Origin: Annulohypoxylon bovei var. microspora
Taxonomy: Eukaryota; Ascomycota; Sordariomycetes; Xylariales; Hypoxylaceae
Direction of reading: 5' to 3'
DNA: 11,670 bases
Assembly: GCA_022836615.1 (NCBI GenBank)
Contig: MU405526.1
Coordinates: 1 to 11,670 of the forward strand
Shown here: piece by piece, positions 1 through 10,437 of the stretch
How the letters are laid out: each line of letters starts with the position of its first letter
How positions within the stretch are numbered: position 1 is the stretch's first letter
Notes under the pieces: generated by a model
Database searches by the model: none
What the model was told of the DNA's origin: nothing
The model's input: only the letters and a program-made list of their open reading frames with translations
Translations under genes and position numbers: made by a program

Positions 1-1457
1 AAAAATATTATAATTATAATTTATTATTAAAATAATTTAAAATATAAAAATAATATTAATTAATTAATAATATATTATTAATGGGTATTTTAATAGCGGG
101 TTAATTAATATTAACGAATTTAAATAAAAATGGCGTATTTTATATTAAACGGTTATTATAAAAATGATCCCGCCTTTTATTTTCGGTTTAAATATTTTTA
201 ATTATAATGTAATAAACATAATATATAATAAAATAAAAAAGACCGTTATTAAATGTTTGTAAATTTAATAATGGGTTTTAATTAAAATAAATAAAATGGT
301 AAATATTAACGTGTTAAAGAAAAAATTTAACTTCGTTATTAATAAAAAGTTTTATAAAAATAAAAAGTCCGTGAAAATCCATAATAAATTAACGTAATAA
401 TATATAAAAAGGTGGTAATTAAAATAATAATATAACATTAAGGTAATTAAAATTTAAAATCGATGGTTACGATTTTAAAGTATTTTATTAAATAATAATT
501 AATAAAATTTATTAAACTTTAATTTTAAAATATACCATATAATAAAAATACTATGTATAAATAATTAAATTACATTAATTATATATTAAACTTGTAATTT
601 AATTTTTTTCGAATTATCGTATTTTTATTTTTTCCATTTTTAAATAACTTGAAAGTACTTTATAATAATTAATTATTAAATGTTTTTCATGAATGAATTC
701 TTCGTTATAATTACTTTTAATATCTTTATACTTTTTTAATATATTATAAAAAAGGTTTATATTATTATTAAATAAATTTAATAATTAATATTTTTTTATA
801 ATTTCTTTACGAAGCTTTTTAAGGTTTTATTTAAGTTAAAAATGATAATTAATGTGTTTATTAATTTTTAATCGTTCATTAATTTCTTCGATAAGTTTTT
901 TTAATGGTAATAATTTTTATTAAATTTTTTTATGTAATTTTTTATAATGTTATTTTAATTATTTATTTTAATTTCGATAACGTTTTTTAAAAATAATTAT
1001 TTTATAAGTTTAATAATATTTATAATTATATTTTAATTATTATTTTTAATAAACTTTTATTAAAAAAATCGTAATATAAAAAAAAGTAATATAAATTTAA
1101 ATTTAACGATTATTATTTATTAATTAATATTAAAAGTTATATTAAGTTTTAAAAAACTTATGTAATGATTTTTATTAATAATGGTAAATTTGTGTTATAT
1201 AAAGTTAAAAATAAGGTTATTTTTATTAATAAAAGAAAAAAAGAAAAATAATAACCTTTCGTTTTTAAAGTTATAATATTTATGTTTAAAAATGTAAATT
1301 AAATTAATTAACGCTTTAATAATTTAATTAAATTTAAAAATAATTTTATTATAAGGATTTACGTTTATTACGTTTAAAATTATAATGTAAATTTCGCGTT
1401 AATTTTTATTTTAATTAACATTTTAAGTTTTCGATTTGTAATAATTTATACGTTATA
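1..1457. other. Gene-free AT-rich DNA
   Basis: No open frame, RNA gene or long repeat is visible on either strand. G and C survive mainly as ACG/CGT, TCG, AAG/CTT, ATG/CAT and short GG or CC runs, for example around 83-190 (isolated GGG, CCCG and CGG). In 301-600 there are 4 CpA and 6 TpG against 10 ApC and 13 GpT. That bias fits C-to-T mutation at CpA and argues against simple CpG deamination, because CpG is kept. One of only three TAG triplets of the window lies at 94-96 and one of three CTA at 551-553. The original identity of this DNA cannot be read. Confidence 0.85.
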
Positions 1458-1770
1458 ATCCATTAAATGTTATAACGTTTTTTAATGTTATAATCCTTTA
1501 TATTTTTTTTAATATAATGTGTTTTTATTATATATTATATATTTTTATTATATACATTTTAATATTTTAATTAAAAAAACGGGTTAACGGATTTCGTATT
1601 ATTGTCCGCTTTACGACGGCGGACGATAATACGAAATCCGTTAACCCGCTTTTTTAATTAAAATATTAAAATGTATATAATAAAAATATATAATATATAA
1701 TAAAAATATATTATATTAAAAAAAATATAAAAGATTATAATGTTAAAAAATATTATAACGTTTAATGGAT
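1458..1770. repeat. 313-bp near-perfect palindrome with GC-rich core
   Basis: Left arm 1458-1609 pairs base for base with right arm 1619-1770; paired positions always sum to 3228, so there are no indels over 152 bp. The loop is nine bases (1610-1618). I count ten mismatches between the arms and all are transitions: left positions 1468, 1476, 1477, 1486, 1487, 1496, 1519, 1521, 1579 and 1603. The core 1578-1650 is about 47% GC against about 13% in 301-600, and each arm carries a GTTAAC site. The outer arms are almost pure AT. No clear target duplication flanks it. It could be a foldback or MITE-like element, two copies of a short element head to head, or a palindromic duplication. The transition-only divergence suggests the arms were once identical and then decayed separately, which also argues against a simple fold-back assembly artefact. 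Confidence 0.93.
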
Positions 1771-2320
1771 ATTTAAGTAAAAAACGTTTTTTTATATTTA
1801 TTTTATTTAAATGAATTTTTAAAAACTTTTATATTAATATATTTAAATTAACGAATAAATATATAATAAAAGTTAAAAATTAATAACGAATTTAATTTAT
1901 TTATTAAAAACGAAGGTTAATAAAAAACGTTTTTTATTTAAGTTTTTATAAAATAATATATATAAAACTTTATTACTTTTAAAGGTTACGTTAATTATTA
2001 TTAATTTTATAAATAATGTATAATTTTAATTAAAATATAAATGTTACACCGAATTTAAAAAAATATAAAGTAATAATATTACGGCGTTAAAAGTTATTAA
2101 CGTTAAAAAGGTGTTATAAGTAAAATGTGTGGTAATAATTTATTAAAGTTATTAACATAAATAATAAATGGTTAATATTAATTATAAGATGGTAAAAATG
2201 ATGATTAATAATAATAATTATTAATTAAATGTTATAAATAAAAGCTTTAAATTAAAATGTAAATGGTAATCGTTATTATTAAATTTCATTAAAAAGTTTA
2301 AAAAGTAATAACGGTAATTA

Positions 2321-2398
<78 letters not shown>

Positions 2399-2520
2399 GG
2401 TAATAATAAATAAAAGTTAATTAAAATTATATTATTAATGTTAATTTTAATTAATGTTAATAATAAAGTTATTAATTATAAGGTATTATTAAATATTTTA
2501 AATAAATTTATAATATTATA
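1765..2520 (+). pseudogene. Possible decayed glutamine-rich reading frame
   Basis: I do not recognise a family and this is a weak call. In the frame beginning with ATG at 1765 (same frame as 1801) the only stops are TAA. Outside the microsatellite, TAA is more common in this frame than in the other two: in lines 1861-2280 and 2401-2520 I count 37 against 13 and 22. Excluding the AAT/TAA-rich lines 2161-2220 and 2401-2520 the counts are 19, 10 and 14, so much of the excess comes from simple repeats. TAA is what C-to-T change makes of CAA (Gln), so a Gln-rich frame would decay this way. G is commoner at codon position 1 than 3 (18 against 9 in 1861-2280), as in coding DNA. The (TAA)25 tract is in this frame. 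No domain, catalytic motif or true end can be identified. Confidence 0.15.
2306..2404. repeat. (TAA)25 microsatellite between 13-bp direct repeats
   Basis: Twenty-five uninterrupted TAA units fill 2323-2397. The 13-mer TAATAACGGTAAT occurs on both sides, at 2306-2318 and 2392-2404, the second copy overlapping the tract end. The flanking CGG triplets look like surviving fragments of a more complex sequence. Given the C-to-T bias of the window, the tract may derive from (CAA)n, or from (CAG)n by two steps, rather than having arisen as TAA. This cannot be told from one copy. Confidence 0.96.
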
Positions 2521-5500
2521 TTATATAATATTTTTTAAAGAAATAATTTATAAAAAACAACTTTTACATTAAATAAATTACACATTTAAATATTATTTTA
2601 ATATATAAGTTCTTTTATTATTTATTTATTATTAAAAGTTTTCTTTAATTTTCTTTGTTTATTATATTTTACCCTTTTAAAAAAATAACTTTAAAGTTTA
2701 ATTTAAAAACCCGATAAAATGGGAATTTATTTTTAAAGGAATTATTAAGGTTAATTTTAAAATAAAACAAATAAAAGGCACGTTATATATATATACCACA
2801 TTTTATAAGCATAAAAAATTAAAAATTTTTACGTAATAATATAATTATTTTTCCATTTATTAAGTTTATATCGTGATATTTATTTTTAAATATATGTTAT
2901 AATTAAAAAGAAGTTTTTTTAACTTTAAATAAAATAATACTCGTATAAACGAAAAATTAAAATTAAATAATTAATTAATAATAATTATATTTTTATATGT
3001 AATTATTTAATGTTAATTAAACTTTTAATTATAATAAACTTTTTAACTTTTTAATTTAATCCGCAATAATAAATAATTACGTTTAAATATTATTAATTAC
3101 TTTTAATAAATATTATTATTTAATAAATTAAATATTATAATTAAAGATTAATCGAATAATTTCAAATTTAAATGTTAAAAAAATAAATTTTATTATAAAT
3201 ATATTAATCGTTTTTATACGTTTATTTATTTTATTTATCCTTAAAAAAATTAATAGTTTTATTTTAAAAAAATATTATTAAAATTTACATTTATTAAATT
3301 TATGAAAATATTTATAATTATTATTATTATAATGGTATTTAATATAAGTGTTATTAAAATAATTAAGCAAAACGATATAATGTTTAAATATGCTTTTATA
3401 AGATTTATAATTAATATAAATATATTTTAAAAATAAAATAATATTAACCATTATTATATAAATAATTAAAATTTATTAAAAATTATTATTATATAAAAAT
3501 AAATTTAATTAAAACTTACTTTCATGGTTAATAATAAATAAAAACATAAGCTTAATTTCTTAATAATAATATAATTAATTATAATAATGTTTATTAAAAA
3601 AAATAATCCATTAAATTTAAAATTAACATAAATATTAATGAATTACTTATAATTAATATTAATTAATTTATACATTTAAATTATTTATTATTAAAATAAA
3701 AATATTATTTATATACATCGTTTTAATTTTAATTAAAACCTAAATAATATAATAAATTAAATTAACGTTATTAATTAAATTTAATTTATTTTCATTACTT
3801 TTAATAAAAAAATCTTAAATAAAAAGTTTAAATTAAGTAAAGAAATAATTCTTTTTTACCGGATTTTAATTAAAAGTTTTAACTTAATTTTAATTAAAAT
3901 TAATATTATTATTAAATAATATAAACATTTTTAAATTAAAATTAATAAAATTAATAAGTTTATTAATTTATTTAACCACGTTAATTTTTTATTTTCGAAA
4001 ATTAAACTTTATTAAAATAAACATTTTAAAACGTTAAAAACTTTATATAAAATTATAAAAATAAAAAATATTAAAAAAAATAAATAAAAATTATAAACCT
4101 TAAAAAAAAAAACATTAATTAAATTGGTTTATTAAAATTAATTTCCTTATATGTGGAAAAAGAACTTAAATTATATCATTTAAACGCTTTTTATAATATT
4201 TCGTAAAATAAAACAATTATATAAACCATTTTAATTTTATACGTATTTATATAATGTAAAAGTCATTAATAAATCATGTTCGTTTTAAGTTAATTTTCGG
4301 ATATATACATGATATTAAAGGATATTACACCTTAAAATATCCGTATATATTTATAATATATTAATCATTAATAAAATTTTTAAATTACGTTTAAAATCAT
4401 TAAATATAAATATAAAAATAATGTTATAATAATTATATATTTAATATTTTTTAATTATAATATAAATAAAAAATTAATTAACATAATAAATTGTTTATAA
4501 AATTTTCTTAAAAGTAAATAAATAAATATTTATATAAATAAATAATAAATATGTAATATTTATTTATTTAAATAATTTTATAATATTAATTTTTTAAATA
4601 TTTATTTATATAATATAAATAACATTATATTAAAAAAAATAAACATTTAAATAAAATTAATAAATATTTATATATAAAGTTATAAAAAAAGCTTATGGAA
4701 ATTAATGATATTTATTATAAAAGAAATGGGAAAAAAAAATAAAAAAAAGAAACACGTTCCATTTAAACTTAAATATTTAAATAAATATTTTTCTTCGATT
4801 ATTTACCACATTTAATTTTTAATGAAATATTATTTTTACCATTCACTTTTTTAACTTTATATTCTTTAAGTAATAATAAAGCTTTAAAAAAAATATATTA
4901 TTATTTATTAATTATATAAAATTTAACCTTAAAAGAAATTTTTAAATTAATTAATTTATTTATATTAATTTACTTTAAATATGCCTTTTTAATTAAATTA
5001 ACCGCTTGTTTTATTAAAGTATATAACTTTTAATAATTTTATAAAGTTTTAACTTTAAATTAAATAAAATTTAAGCCACTTTAAAGAAAATATAAAAAAT
5101 GTTAAAAAAAGGTTAAATCATGTTTTAATGGTTTAAATATCCAATGATATTATAATTAATAAAGTAAAATAATATAAGATAAAAAAAAGTAACGTTATTA
5201 ATATAATCATTTATTAAGAAAATAAATTATTAATTTAAAACGTATTATTTTTTAAACTTTTAAAATAATGTAAAATACTTAAAATTATTTTTTAAATTAT
5301 TATTATTTATATTTTTATTATACTTTATTTAAATATTTAATATTTAAAATATATTATATAATATAATTTTAAATTATCCTTAAAGTTAATTATAAACGTT
5401 TATTTTTTTTTTAATTTTAATAATACACCTTTCATTTTAATTAAAATTTATAAACATTACTTTATTTAATTTTATTTAATTAAAAGTGTTAATATATTAT

Positions 5501-5589
5501 TTATTTAAATAATAATAATATTTCGAACTTTATTTTTACCTTTTTTTATTAATTATTAATAAAATTTATATCCCATTAAAAGATTCTTA
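2521..5589. other. Gene-free AT-rich DNA
   Basis: No gene or long repeat can be supported in about 3 kb. All frames are cut by TAA/TTA. Minor structure includes a weak hairpin with a 7-bp stem (4298-4304 with 4337-4343) enclosing two GATATTA copies at 4311-4317 and 4321-4327, and a low-complexity, partly self-complementary stretch of AAATAAATA/TATTTATTT words at about 4510-4620. Isolated GC-bearing spots such as 2700-2725 and 4141-4165 do not form recognisable motifs. A TAG lies at 3254-3256 and a CTA at 3740-3742. Confidence 0.8.
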
Positions 5590-5624
5590 ACGTTAAAACG
5601 TATTTAAGTAAATACTTTTAACGT
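5590..5624. repeat. Short imperfect hairpin
   Basis: Arms 5590-5606 and 5609-5624 are complementary apart from one unpaired base, with a two-base loop. The stem includes ACGTTAAAA against TTTTAACGT. There is no T tract or neighbouring gene that would make it a terminator. In DNA this AT-rich, hairpins of this size can occur by chance, so it is recorded only as structure. Confidence 0.5.
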
Positions 5625-8420
5625 AATTAATATATTTAAATATTTTTTAAAAATTTTCGATTTAATTTAATGGTTAAAATAATTATAAAATTTTTAATTA
5701 CATTATAATTTAAATAAATAAAATACTTTATAATAAATGTGTTATTTTAAAATTAAAAATAATTTAAAATCTTTAATAAAATTTAAGTTTTATAATATCG
5801 TTTTCACTTAAACTTAAATAAGCTTTAATATTATTATAAAATAATAATTTATTTTTTATAATTTCATATATAATAATTTTTAAATAATTTAATATAATAA
5901 AAATAAACTTTTATTAACTTATATTTCATTTTATAAAATCCATAAATTTAAAATTAAAATTTATTAAATAATTTAATTAATTAAGTACGTTTTTTTAATA
6001 TAAAAACTTTTTTTTCGTAAATTTAACAAAAATATAATAAATGATAATTATAATTTTAAGGTAATAAATCGAAATACCTTTAATATTAAAAGTAAAGTAA
6101 ATTATTTTAAATAAATAAACGAATACGAGCGCATTTGTGGTTTATTATATGGTAATACTTATAATTAAATGTTTAAATTAATTATAATGTAATTATTTTT
6201 AATTTAAAATTAATTAAGTTAATGTATATTATTTTATTTAAAAAAAATAATAAAATTATTTTATCGAATTTAATATAATATATTATTCGCATATATAATA
6301 TTTATTTAACATTTAATTAATATTATATAATTAATATAAATGAATAATAAAAAAAATAATCACCACTTTTTATATAAAAAAATGTAAAAGTATTAAAATA
6401 TAATAATAATTCGTTTTAAACCCTTTTTATTAATAAAGTTAACATTTATATATAACGATATAATTTAATAAATAAGGTAAATGTTATTAAAAAAACTTTT
6501 AAAATCTTACGGTAAAATAAATAAATAAACTTAAATAAATATTTATTATTATTTATTAATTATATTCATTTAATTAACTTATAATTATATTTTAATATAA
6601 ACCTTTAATTATATATTTAAATTAAACCGGAATATCTTTCGTTATTACCGTTATTTTCCACCAATATATTAAATAATTTTAAATAATTAAAAATAAATAT
6701 TAAAGTAACGTAAAATAAAAGAAAAATAAATAATTACCACCTTTTAATATATTAAAGAAATTAATTCTTAACCCGGTATATAATTTATAAAAAAACCTTA
6801 AATTAATTATTTTAATAATTATTTTATATAATTTTAAAGTAATTAATTAAATAAAATAAAGCGTTTAATTTATTCTTAAAAATCTTAAGAATTTTAAAAG
6901 TTTTAAAAATCTTAAACGTTAATTTAATATTATTAAATTAATTATTAAAACTTTTTTTATTATTTTTATTATTTAAAATGTTAAGAATAAAACTTATTAA
7001 CCTTGGTATTAATTTATCGTTACTTAAATAATTAAAACTTTAAAACGATTTAATTATATTTTTTAATTAATTATATTTAAGTTTTTTTATATATAAATAA
7101 TTACGTTAATGTTTACGTTTTTAATTAAAATCGTAGTTTTCGCTTAAAAACTTGGAATTGTAATTAAAATTAAACATTTAATATTTAAAATTAAAATAAT
7201 CATTAAAATTTAAAAAATATTCGTTTATTATATATTACTTAAAAAGTTTATCTTTAACTTTACGTTTTTAATTATAATTAAACTCATTATAATTAAAATT
7301 AAAATTAAAATTATTATTAAATTTCATAAGGTATTTATTATTATTATATATTTTAAATCTTTTAATTAAAAATCCTTTTTTATTTAAAGATTTACGTTTA
7401 TTATTATTTAAAAGAATATTTTCCATTAAAACGTTATTAAACCGCGGAATGGTATAAGTGTTAATTAATAATTATTTATATTAATTTTCCATTTTATTAA
7501 AAAAATAATCTTTATTATAATGTTTATAAAAATAAAATTTAAAAGCTTTTAAACTTCCCGTGAAAAACGAAAATATTAAAGTTTAAAAAAGAAATTAAAC
7601 GAAACGAATAAAAATATATTCATGAAGTATTTTATATAATTTATAAAATTCCACATTATAATAATTTATTATTAAATTTAAAATAAGTGTTATTTTTTTA
7701 TTTATAATTTTAAACACATAACATAATAATACGATACACTTTTTATTACATTTAAAAAATGAAATTAAATAAACTTTATTTAATAAATAATATATTAATG
7801 GTAATAAAAGTATTACGTTATTATAATTCGCATCCCACATTGCTTTAAAATTAACATTTATATTATATTTCGTAATATTTTTAAATATTATTTATTATTA
7901 ATAAATAAAAGGGATTATATGCATAAAATCTACGTATATAAAATGTAAAATAAAATAATATGGTTTAATATATCGGTTAAAATTATTTCATTTAAATGTA
8001 AATCCTTCGTTTAATAAATTTTCAAGTTTTTATTATAAAGGTAAAAACTTACGCAACATTACTTAATAATAAAAATTAAAAATAATAAAATATGGATTTA
8101 TAAAAAATTTATTATTAATAATAAAAAATAAAATAATAATATTAATTAATATATTTTTTTCATTATATTTTAACATATGAAAATAATATAAACTTTTATA
8201 TAAAATATTATTAATAAGTATTTTAATAAATTTATTAATTTTATAAATGTTAAAATATAAATATAAAAGATTTAAAAAATATATTATTAATTTAATTATT
8301 ACTTTAAAATTATTTTTTTTAATATTATCCCTTTAATTATATTTATCATTAATATTAATGATTTAATTGGTTTTAAATTAAAGGTAAGTTTTAATACCAT
8401 GGATATTAATGATTTTTACG
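5625..8420. other. Gene-free AT-rich DNA
   Basis: About 2.8 kb without a supportable gene. The window's longest open frame (7595-7840, minus strand, 81 codons) lies here. It encodes a low-complexity chain rich in Ile, Leu, Tyr, Lys and Asn with no motif, and its length is as expected by chance (see the rejected list). Slightly GC-richer patches occur at 6120-6145, 6620-6665, 7440-7460 and 7830-7845. The last TAG and CTA of the window are at 7134-7136 and 7930-7932. I see no RNA gene or long repeat. Confidence 0.8.
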
Positions 8421-8465
8421 TTAATAATTATTAATTTAATAATTATTAATTTAATAATTATTAAT
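8421..8465. repeat. 15-bp tandem repeat, three exact copies
   Basis: TTAATAATTATTAAT is repeated head to tail at 8421-8435, 8436-8450 and 8451-8465. The first 14 bases of each unit are self-complementary, so the array can also be read as a run of small palindromes. Degenerate continuation is visible to about 8500. Confidence 0.92.
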
Positions 8466-9045
8466 ATATTAATAATTAATAAGTAATAATTAAATATTAT
8501 TAATTTAAAAATCATTCATTAAAAACATTTATTTATTATAAACACCTTTATTATTACTTTAAACGTTTTTAATTACAATGTAATATATATAATAAATAAT
8601 ATTATAATGAATATTTTTAAGGTTTAAAACATTAAATATTAATATTAAAAAAAATCCATAATAATTTAAATAATTAATAAAAATATTTTTATTTATTTAT
8701 ATTATAAGTTTTCTTTACGAAATAATTATTATTTTATTTTGGAATTTTTTATTATATATAAAATGTTAAAATTGTTTTATATTAATTATTAAATCATTAA
8801 ATTATACCATAATATATTAAAATTAATATAAAAACCAAAGACTTAATAAAATAATAAAGGAAAAATAATATATATTTAAAATAATATTCTTTAATAATAA
8901 TTTAAAAAATAAATTAATAATTAATAATAATAATTAAGTATTTAAGTAATTTTAAATTTTATAAAAGAAAATAAAAAAACGTTTTTTAAATTAAACAATG
9001 ATTTATATTAAAATAAACCCACGTTTTCTTTTTTTTAAAATTCGT
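8466..9045. other. Gene-free AT-rich DNA before the foldback region
   Basis: No gene, RNA or long repeat is recognised. It contains A and T runs, such as the T-rich tract near 9028-9036, and scattered ATG/CAT words but no open frame of note. Confidence 0.75.
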
Positions 9046-9143
9046 TCCACTTATTTTGCTTTTTTATATTTATATATATACATTTACGTAAATATTATTA
9101 ATTCATTTCCACTTATTTCGCCTTTTTATATTTACATATATAC
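9046..9143. repeat. 36-bp direct repeat, period 62, abutting the left inverted arm
   Basis: 9046-9081 and 9108-9143 align without gaps and differ at three positions (9057/9119, 9060/9122 and 9073/9135), all C/T transitions. Both start TCCACTTATTT. The second copy stops exactly where the left arm of the large inverted repeat begins to match the right arm (9144). The spacer between the copies, together with the tail of the first (9073-9107), recurs in direct orientation just outside the right arm at 10847-10881. Confidence 0.85.
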
Positions 9144-9380
9144 GGGAATATAAATGAATTAACCATTGTTTCATAAATTAAAAAATCCACACTTTACCAT
9201 TGCAAAGGTTTTTTAATGAAAACATTTCATTTAACTTAATTATTATAAAGCTTAATTAACCATTATAAAGCTTTAATTAATTAATTATTATAATAAAACT
9301 TTAATGGAATTATTTTAATTATTAAATTATTAAATTACCTTAATTATTAATTGCTTTAATTATTAAATTATAAAGTTATA

Positions 9381-9490
9381 AAATTATAAAATTATATTAA
9401 AAGTTATAAAATTATATTAAAAGTTATAAAATTATATTAAAAGTTATAAAATTATATTAAAAGTTATAAAGTTATATTAAAAGTTATAAA
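9381..9490. repeat. 20-bp AT-rich tandem array, about five and a half copies
   Basis: The unit AAGTTATAAAATTATATTAA begins at 9401, 9421, 9441 and 9461. A variant start lies at 9381 (first four bases AAAT-like) and a partial copy at 9481. One copy (9461-9480) differs by G for A. The reverse complement of the same unit appears only about twice in the right arm (10581-10620), so the array grew in this arm after the arms separated, or shrank in the other. Confidence 0.95.
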
Positions 9491-9579
9491 ATTATAAAAG
9501 CTTTTATAAAATTGTAAATAATAATGTAAATGGTGGTGTAAATAATGGTATAAATAATGGTATAAATGATAATTATAAT

Positions 9580-9842
9580 ATATTTTTAAAAAGTATTAAA
9601 TATTCGATAAATATTCATTAAATATTCGATAAATATTTATTATATTTATTATAATTAAATAATATTAATAAATATTCGATGAATATTTATTAAATATTCA
9701 TTACGTTTTTATTATAAATAAATAATATTAACGAATATTTATTAAATATTTTTTAAATATTCATTAATATTAATTAAAAGTAAATAATAATAATAAATAT
9801 TTTATAAATATTTATCGAATATTTAATACCTTTTAAAAACAC
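9580..9842. mobile_element. Nested 263-bp MITE-like element with TIRs and 8-bp TSD
   Basis: Terminal inverted repeats 9580-9615 and 9807-9842 pair over 36 bp with no indels. The three differences are all A on the left against G in the reverse-complemented right copy. Restoring G gives the outer end GTGTTTTTAAAAGGTATT. The 8-mer ATTATAAT flanks both ends (9572-9579 and 9843-9850), as expected of a target duplication. The right arm of the surrounding inverted repeat lacks the insert and has a near-identical unoccupied site (10538-10545). The body has no coding frame and consists of AATATT-rich palindromic words (AATATTCGATAAATATT and its complement) and a 63-bp duplication. An 8-bp duplication is typical of the hAT superfamily, but the ends do not clearly match hAT termini and AT-rich sites make 8-bp matches cheaper. 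Three extra bases at the right junction (about 9850-9852) are unexplained. Confidence 0.75.
9657..9782. repeat. 63-bp tandem duplication inside the nested element
   Basis: Segments starting at 9657 and 9720 both open with AAATAATATTA and share a run ending TAAATATTCATTA about 47 bases in. Most differences in that span are transitions, with two apparent transversions. Beyond it the copies diverge. The duplication makes up much of the element's interior, so its length may vary between copies elsewhere in the genome. Confidence 0.7.
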
Positions 9843-10164
9843 ATTATAATTACGGTAATTTTAATAAAATAAATACGACTTTTTAAATAAATAAATAAAT
9901 CCATTTTTTAAATTTTAATTAATTAAAAACACGTAAATCGTAACTTTTTAAAGCGTTTATATCGAGTTAATTACACACTTTATATATACGTATTATTAAA
10001 TTTTAAAAATATTTATTTAATAATAAAAATGGAAATAAAAATTCCTTTTAATTAATTTAAATTATTTCTTTTTTTTCAATTTATTTAAATGGTTTTAAAA
10101 TATTTAAATATTATATAAAGCTTATACATTTACTTAAATATATAAGCTTATTAATTTATAAAAG

Positions 10165-10173
10165 TGTCACGTG
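10165..10173. other. TGTCACGTG motif, copy 1
   Basis: This 9-mer contains the palindrome CACGTG (E-box core). It is repeated exactly at 10375-10383 in the same orientation. Finding CpA and TpG intact twice in an otherwise CpA-poor region is unusual. CACGTG is a binding core of bHLH proteins in eukaryotes, including the centromere-binding factor Cbf1 of yeasts (TCACGTG), but binding here is speculation. Confidence 0.4.
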
Positions 10174-10374
10174 TTATCGTTAAAAATGTAACTCGTTAAT
10201 TTTAAACTTTAATTATATTCGAAAGAATTAATGCATTCGAATGAAACTTATATCATTAAATCCGTTAAATTAAAGGTTTCATAAACATATATTTTATATA
10301 ATTTTAAATTATAAAAATTAAAAGTTATTTAAATATTTTTATTAAATTAATATAATAAGTTTAAATTATTAAAA

Positions 10375-10383
10375 TGTCACGTG
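10375..10383. other. TGTCACGTG motif, copy 2
   Basis: Second exact copy of the 9-mer at 10165-10173, followed by GGACC instead of TTATC. Sequence around the two copies resembles each other only loosely (A-rich before, AATGT about 15 bases after), so they may be remnants of one degraded short repeat. Confidence 0.4.
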
Positions 10384-10437
10384 GGACCTTTTAATGTTAC
10401 CATTTAACGTACGTAATATTAAATACTTAAATATTAT

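Larger units (their letters stand above)
9144..9935 (+). repeat. Left inverted arm of the foldback-like element
   Basis: Matches the reverse complement of 10440-10846. From outside in it contains a conserved outer block (9144-9249); degenerate TTAATTATTATAAAG-like and TAATTATTAAATTA-like repeats (9232-9375) that are much less developed in the other arm; a 20-bp tandem array (9381-9490); a duplicated 12-mer AATAATGGTATA (9541-9564); a 263-bp nested insertion (9580-9842); and a conserved inner block (9853-9910). Beyond 9910 the match becomes gapped and fades near 9935. This arm keeps more CCA and TGCA than the right arm, whose equivalents read TTA and TATA, so it is the less mutated copy in the outer block. 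Confidence 0.85.
9936..10437. other. Loop of the inverted repeat, no gene recognised
   Basis: This spacer between the arms is single copy within the window and has no open frame. It holds two identical 9-mers TGTCACGTG 210 bp apart (10165-10173 and 10375-10383), two AAGCTT-centred words near 10118-10150 (ATAAAGCTTATA and ATATAAGCTTAT), and a small TTCGA...TCGAA hairpin at about 10218-10241. If the composite is a transposon, its transposase would have been here, but only about 500 bp remain and nothing is readable. Confidence 0.7.

Noticed and set aside
1458..1770. Palindrome as a rho-independent terminator or a structured RNA gene
   Set aside because: The arms are far too long and there is no gene upstream. 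The symmetry continues through pure AT flanks, which fits a duplicated DNA repeat.
4298..4343. Hairpin with CGGATAT/ATATCCG stem as a regulatory element
   Set aside because: The seven-base stem with a loop of more than 30 bases is weak and expected by chance in such DNA. No gene lies nearby.
7595..7840. 81-codon open frame on the minus strand, starting MWDANYNN
   Set aside because: With about one stop per ten codons, one run of this length is roughly expected somewhere in the six frames of 11.67 kb. The product is low-complexity Ile/Leu/Tyr/Lys/Asn with no motif, there is no partner gene, and its hydrophobic look simply follows from AT-rich codons.
9381..9490. CRISPR-like array
   Set aside because: The 20-bp units are directly contiguous with no spacers, so this is a simple tandem repeat.
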